Positions 60,388 through 64,000 of a DNA stretch of 64,000 nt are shown here, in pieces. The stretch is taken from NCBI RefSeq assembly GCF_000195575.1, contig NC_015391.1:2158363-2222362 (forward strand), in the 5' to 3' direction. The stretch is from Carnobacterium sp. 17-4 (GTDB lineage: Bacteria; Bacillota; Bacilli; Lactobacillales; Carnobacteriaceae). The notes under the pieces were generated by a model. It did not search any database. It saw nothing but the letters and a program-made list of their open reading frames with translations, and was not told the origin of the DNA. Positions within the stretch are counted from its first letter, which is position 1. Each line of letters opens with the position of its first letter. The translations under genes were made by a program, and so were the position numbers.

Positions 60388-62739
60388 TTAAAGATCTAAT
60401 TCAATTTTTTTCAACTCAATAAAATGAATGGAATTGATATCCATATAAGCATAAAAAGACCATTTCCCATTAATGATTTCATCTTTTATTTCCACATCTG
60501 GAGTTGCGGTAGAAATAATATACTTCATCACGTCTTGATTAATGCCATGCTTACTATTTATCTTTCTTAAGTTGTCATAGAGAGCACCATTTTTACGGTC
60601 AAATTTAAACCGAGTAACTTGATACTCACCAGGATCTAAACTATCAAGGGTCACTTGTAGTTCTTTGCTGTGCTGTTTCAAAAATAATTCATCCACTGAA
60701 TAACGAGGATTAAAATTCCGCTCGTGAAAAATGGCTATTTGGTACCCATCTTCATTTTTTGTCATCAGGTGATTTTCACCTTTTGATAAGATGGTTCCAT
60801 ATAATCGTTCTTTAAAAAACATCGCGTAATAAACTGGGCGTTTCCCATTAAAATAATGAAAAAGTTCAAGTCCATCTGAAACTAGATCTGTACTATTATG
60901 AGTGCGCTCATGAATTTCATTATTGATCCAAAAGCCTAACCCTTGTACCTCTTGACTTAATTCTATTACAGTATTAAAAATGAGAGCTGCACGGAAAAAT
61001 GTGCCATTGATGTACCGTGAATCTCCCGTTAATGTATTCCACATATCAAGGAATAATGGTTTTCTAATGCCATTCTTCTGAAGAAATTGCTTTAATTTTT
61101 TTGTTTTATTTATGTGGTAATTTTGTGAGTTAATAAAATTTTGATCACTTGTTTCATCAAAATTAATATCCGTATTCCGATTAGCATCAAAACTGATAAA
61201 ATCAATACTGTGTGTCTTTTTCAACACCCACTCATGACTGGATACAGTTTTCATCTTTTCTTCATCAAAAGGTAAAAAAACACCCAACTGAATATGCAAC
61301 GATTTCTTTTTTAAAATTCCGTGCAAAGTCTCATATAAGTCTTCTAGTATCAAAGGATCCAGCTTGGTTTCTTTTGGTACATAAAAAAGAATATGCCAAT
61401 GTTTAACAAAATCTTTCCCGAATACTTGGATGGTGTGATTTAAAAATGCTTTTAACCTAGAAAAATAATCTTTAAAATAAAGTATTTCATTTACATTAAT
61501 GCGCAGAAATACACTGAATCCTAACTCTTTAATTGTCCGTAAAGCCAGATCAGAATTGGCATAACTTGAAGTAGTAGAAATCATTTCATCAGTGTTAACT
61601 TCTGGCAGAATTGTTGACCCGCCTATTAAATTACGAATACCAATATAGTCTATTTTCATTGAACTGTGTGTCATTAATATTTGTTTCTTTATATTTTCAT
61701 TTAAAACATCTTTTAATTCACCAACAAAAATAATGTGTTTCTCATGCATAAGCGTATTTTTTGTTTGCTCCATTGGCGAAACAAGTAACTTTTCACTTGT
61801 AAAATCATTCCCTAAAAGAGACTGATTCACTTCTTTATCACAATACTTTGTCAATTTTACCAGCACTTCTGGAGAATCTAAAACACTAGACTCTCCACTA
61901 CTATTCCTAGTAATATCTCCTTCTGTAAGAGCAGCAGATTTATGTTTTTTCCGATAATTAGCTGGCGTCTGCTGGTAAGCTGCTTTAAAAGCAAGTGCAA
62001 ATTGTTTTGCGGTAGTGAATCCATTACGAGATGCAATCTGAAAGAGCGAATCTGAAGAATGGATCAAATCTTCTTTACTGTGCTTAAGTCGAACACTAGT
62101 CAAGTATTTCGAAAAATTAATGCCTACAAATTGTTTGAAATAACGAGAAAAATAAGAAGACGATAGAAATTCTTGATTTGCCATATCTGTCAGTGATAGA
62201 GGTTCACCATAGTGGTGTTCTATATAGTTTAGAATGCGTGTGATTCGCTCATCCTCGAGTTCAATTTGTTCTTGATAAGGAATACTTTTTTTGAAAAAAC
62301 GAATCATCATCAATAAAATTTGATAAAGATCACTTTGAACACTTACGGAACTATCTTCACTTTTCTGTAAATGAGAGATAACTATTTTAGCTAATAATCG
62401 ACGCAATTGTGCTAAAACTTCCTCACGACCGGTATCAATATTTTTAGAGAAGCATTCAAATATATAATGATAATAAGCCTCATACTGCATTTTAAAAAAG
62501 TGATTCGTAATTGAAAGAGAAACAAGAACATTGTTTGAATCTCCAGAAATATTATAGATGGTATTTCGATTGATAATTAGAATATCGCTCTCTTGCAAGT
62601 GGTAATCTTTTCCATCCATAGAAACCATAAAATTTCCTTCGACTACGAATAAAAGTATTGTACCTGCAAATTGTTGAGACGAGACAGATTGAATACTTTG
62701 AATCATAATCTCAAAATCAGTTATAAATTTCTGCTTCAT
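60388..62739 (-). CDS. AraC-family regulator fused to a GH39-like domain
   Basis: The 783-residue protein has an N-terminal cupin-type sensor (about 1-80; VVEGNFMVSMDGKDYHLQESDILIINRNT), an AraC HTH (about 160-265; LSLTDMANQEFLSSSYFSRYFKQFVGINF and SLFQIASRNGFTTAKQFALAFKAAYQQTP) and a GH39/beta-xylosidase-like barrel (about 330-690). Where GH39 enzymes have the acid/base Asn-Glu-Pro, this one reads LFYVPKE (about 451-457); where the nucleophile Thr-Glu-Trp is expected it reads DMWN (about 565). It is probably a sugar-sensing, non-catalytic domain. AAGGAG precedes the ATG. No target is obvious nearby. Confidence 0.83.
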   Translation of the reverse strand: MKQKFITDFEIMIQSIQSVSSQQFAGTILLFVVEGNFMVSMDGKDYHLQESDILIINRNTIYNISGDSNNVLVSLSITNHFFKMQYEAYYHYIFECFSKNIDTGREEVLAQLRRLLAKIVISHLQKSEDSSVSVQSDLYQILLMMIRFFKKSIPYQEQIELEDERITRILNYIEHHYGEPLSLTDMANQEFLSSSYFSRYFKQFVGINFSKYLTSVRLKHSKEDLIHSSDSLFQIASRNGFTTAKQFALAFKAAYQQTPANYRKKHKSAALTEGDITRNSSGESSVLDSPEVLVKLTKYCDKEVNQSLLGNDFTSEKLLVSPMEQTKNTLMHEKHIIFVGELKDVLNENIKKQILMTHSSMKIDYIGIRNLIGGSTILPEVNTDEMISTTSSYANSDLALRTIKELGFSVFLRINVNEILYFKDYFSRLKAFLNHTIQVFGKDFVKHWHILFYVPKETKLDPLILEDLYETLHGILKKKSLHIQLGVFLPFDEEKMKTVSSHEWVLKKTHSIDFISFDANRNTDINFDETSDQNFINSQNYHINKTKKLKQFLQKNGIRKPLFLDMWNTLTGDSRYINGTFFRAALIFNTVIELSQEVQGLGFWINNEIHERTHNSTDLVSDGLELFHYFNGKRPVYYAMFFKERLYGTILSKGENHLMTKNEDGYQIAIFHERNFNPRYSVDELFLKQHSKELQVTLDSLDPGEYQVTRFKFDRKNGALYDNLRKINSKHGINQDVMKYIISTATPDVEIKDEIINGKWSFYAYMDINSIHFIELKKIELDL

Positions 62740-62948
62740 ATTACACTCCTTTTGGGCAAATCATTCTACTGGATAATCCACTCATTTATTTGTTGTTCCC
62801 ACTATTCTTATCACACTGCTATTATATGGGTCATGCTACGCGAAATCAAATTCACTTAATTTTTTAGCTGGAATAGTCATTAAAACAATATATGTTACAA
62901 TAAACATGCTTATTTTGCTTGAAACATCTTTATACTGGAGGTATCTAT

Positions 62949-64000
62949 TTGAATAAAAAAGCTTTTTATTTATACGGCAGTATTTTGCTGTGTATCATCT
63001 TGTCTATGTTATTTGTACAAAATAATTTTTATTTATATGATGATCCCATAGCAGAAGTCGTAACAGTAACCCTTAACGAACAAAAAAGCTCTAACAATTC
63101 AACTACTAATGATCGTTTGTTTGATCAAACTCTAGTTGGGAAACTAGTAAATAGCGAACAAAAGGGTGAATTAATCACATTAGAAAACACTTATTCTCTA
63201 TCTGGAGCATATGATTACGAGTATGAAATAGGAGACGAACTCTTTGTCTCAATCCAAAAGAACTCAGGTAGTGATTTAAGAGGAAGCATTGATGGTCCAA
63301 AACGAGATACCTATGTTTTAGCAGCCGCTTGGTTATTTATATTAACGGTACTACTGGTTGGAAAGAAAAGCGGTTGGTTTTCAATAGTCAGTTTAATCAT
63401 TAATGTCTTAGTATTGTCACTCGCATTAACTGTCTACGCAAATTCAGAAAATGCTAACTTACTACTTATATGCAGTGGTTTAGTCGTTTTTTTCACGATT
63501 ACTTCTCTATTCTTAGTTAGTGGAAATACCGAGAAAACATATGCTGCTATCTTAGCCACATTGACGGGAACATTTTCCGCTCTTCTTATTGCTTATATTG
63601 TCATGCAGTTAACCGCTGAAAAGGGACTTAGATATGAGGAGATGGCTTTTATAACTAGATCTCCACAAAAGATATTTTTAGCTAGTATTCTAGTTGGTTC
63701 TTTGGGTGCTGTAATGGATATAGCGATTACGATTACCTCTTCTCTTTATGAGTTGTACGATAAAAACAATTCCATTCCAATAAAGAACTTAAAAGCTTCT
63801 GGAAAGGAAATCGGTGCAGATATTATGGGCACTATGACAAATGTTTTGTTTTTTGCATACGTCAGTGGAAGCATACCGATGATTCTTCTATACTTAAAAA
63901 ACGGTTCTACGCTGGGCTACACACTAGCGATGAATTTATCCTTGGAATTGACCCGCGCGCTTGTTGGAAGTATTGGAATTGTACTGACCATCCCAATAAG
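62949..64000 (+). CDS. YibE/F-family membrane protein, 5' part (runs off the window)
   Basis: A frame open from a TTG at 62949 (GGAGG 7 bases upstream) to the right edge, about 350 codons. It has a signal-anchor helix (about 4-24), an extracellular beta-rich part (about 40-115) and a membrane domain with multiple helices from about 120. GSLGAVMDIAITITSSLYEL and KEIGADIMGTMTNVLFFAYVSG are the YibE/F (PF07907) signatures. Function unknown. In other Firmicutes two such genes are paired; the neighbour to the right is outside the window. Confidence 0.85.
   Translation, partial: MNKKAFYLYGSILLCIILSMLFVQNNFYLYDDPIAEVVTVTLNEQKSSNNSTTNDRLFDQTLVGKLVNSEQKGELITLENTYSLSGAYDYEYEIGDELFVSIQKNSGSDLRGSIDGPKRDTYVLAAAWLFILTVLLVGKKSGWFSIVSLIINVLVLSLALTVYANSENANLLLICSGLVVFFTITSLFLVSGNTEKTYAAILATLTGTFSALLIAYIVMQLTAEKGLRYEEMAFITRSPQKIFLASILVGSLGAVMDIAITITSSLYELYDKNNSIPIKNLKASGKEIGADIMGTMTNVLFFAYVSGSIPMILLYLKNGSTLGYTLAMNLSLELTRALVGSIGIVLTIPI

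Overview
The window is AT-rich Gram-positive DNA with strong AGGAGG-type ribosome binding sites, PTS systems, CcpA-type cre sites, intrinsic terminators and densely packed operons. Gene content (FLP/FNR-type regulators, mannitol PTS, uronate and beta-glucuronidase genes, class I FBP aldolase) suggests a member of the Lactobacillales, most likely Carnobacteriaceae such as Carnobacterium. This placement is an inference from content, not from a marker gene. I saw no rRNA, tRNA, integrase, transposase or CRISPR/cas genes; the region looks like ordinary chromosome with a large carbohydrate-utilisation segment.

Layout. 1-4.4 kb: 3' end of a 5'-nucleotidase-type phosphoesterase, a small tandem repeat, a drug-efflux MFS gene, class I fructose-bisphosphate aldolase and a metallophosphoesterase. 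4.6-10.8 kb: a mannitol-type PTS operon (mtlA-mtlR-mtlF, without mtlD) with a perfect cre and an 11-bp palindrome, then gnd divergent from an RpiR regulator. 11-18 kb: stress-type and housekeeping genes (YflT/DUF2382 protein, SDR, FAD oxidoreductase, thioredoxin-like, GNAT, a glycosyltransferase with altered motifs, a hydratase-family gene with a probable ATC start, DUF2798).

18.4-31.4 kb is a hexuronate/glucuronide catabolic cluster: eda-uxaC-uxuA-uxuB-HAD, an IclR regulator, a GH3 glycosidase, kdgK, beta-glucuronidase and an AraC regulator. With the GPH-family symporter at 56 kb it forms a complete path: glucuronide uptake, release of glucuronate, then glucuronate, fructuronate, mannonate, KDG, KDPG, pyruvate plus glyceraldehyde-3-P. 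I found a 26-bp motif (22/26 and 19/26 identities) upstream of eda, the GH3 gene and the distant symporter gene, which is the likely operator tying this regulon together. A second GH3 plus AraC pair at 51-54 kb is paralogous to the first.

31.5-43.7 kb: an array of three 35-bp hairpins at exact 52-bp spacing, a polyamine-type ABC importer linked to adenine deaminase and a second amidohydrolase, a VIT-family metal transporter and small membrane proteins. 43.8-51.2 kb: an oxygen-response module in which acyl-CoA dehydrogenase-etfB-etfA is divergent from an FNR-type regulator, followed by two stand-alone heavy-metal-binding (HMA) proteins, a P1B-ATPase with an unusual CPG motif, and a second FNR-type regulator. 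Three FNR-type boxes each lie centred exactly 41.5 bp upstream of the predicted transcription start, which is the class II activation position.

54.4-64 kb: VOC protein, acetyltransferase, glucuronide symporter, an M20 amidohydrolase plus MFS transporter operon, an AraC regulator fused to a GH39-like domain that seems to have lost both catalytic glutamates, and the start of a YibE/F membrane protein that runs off the right edge.
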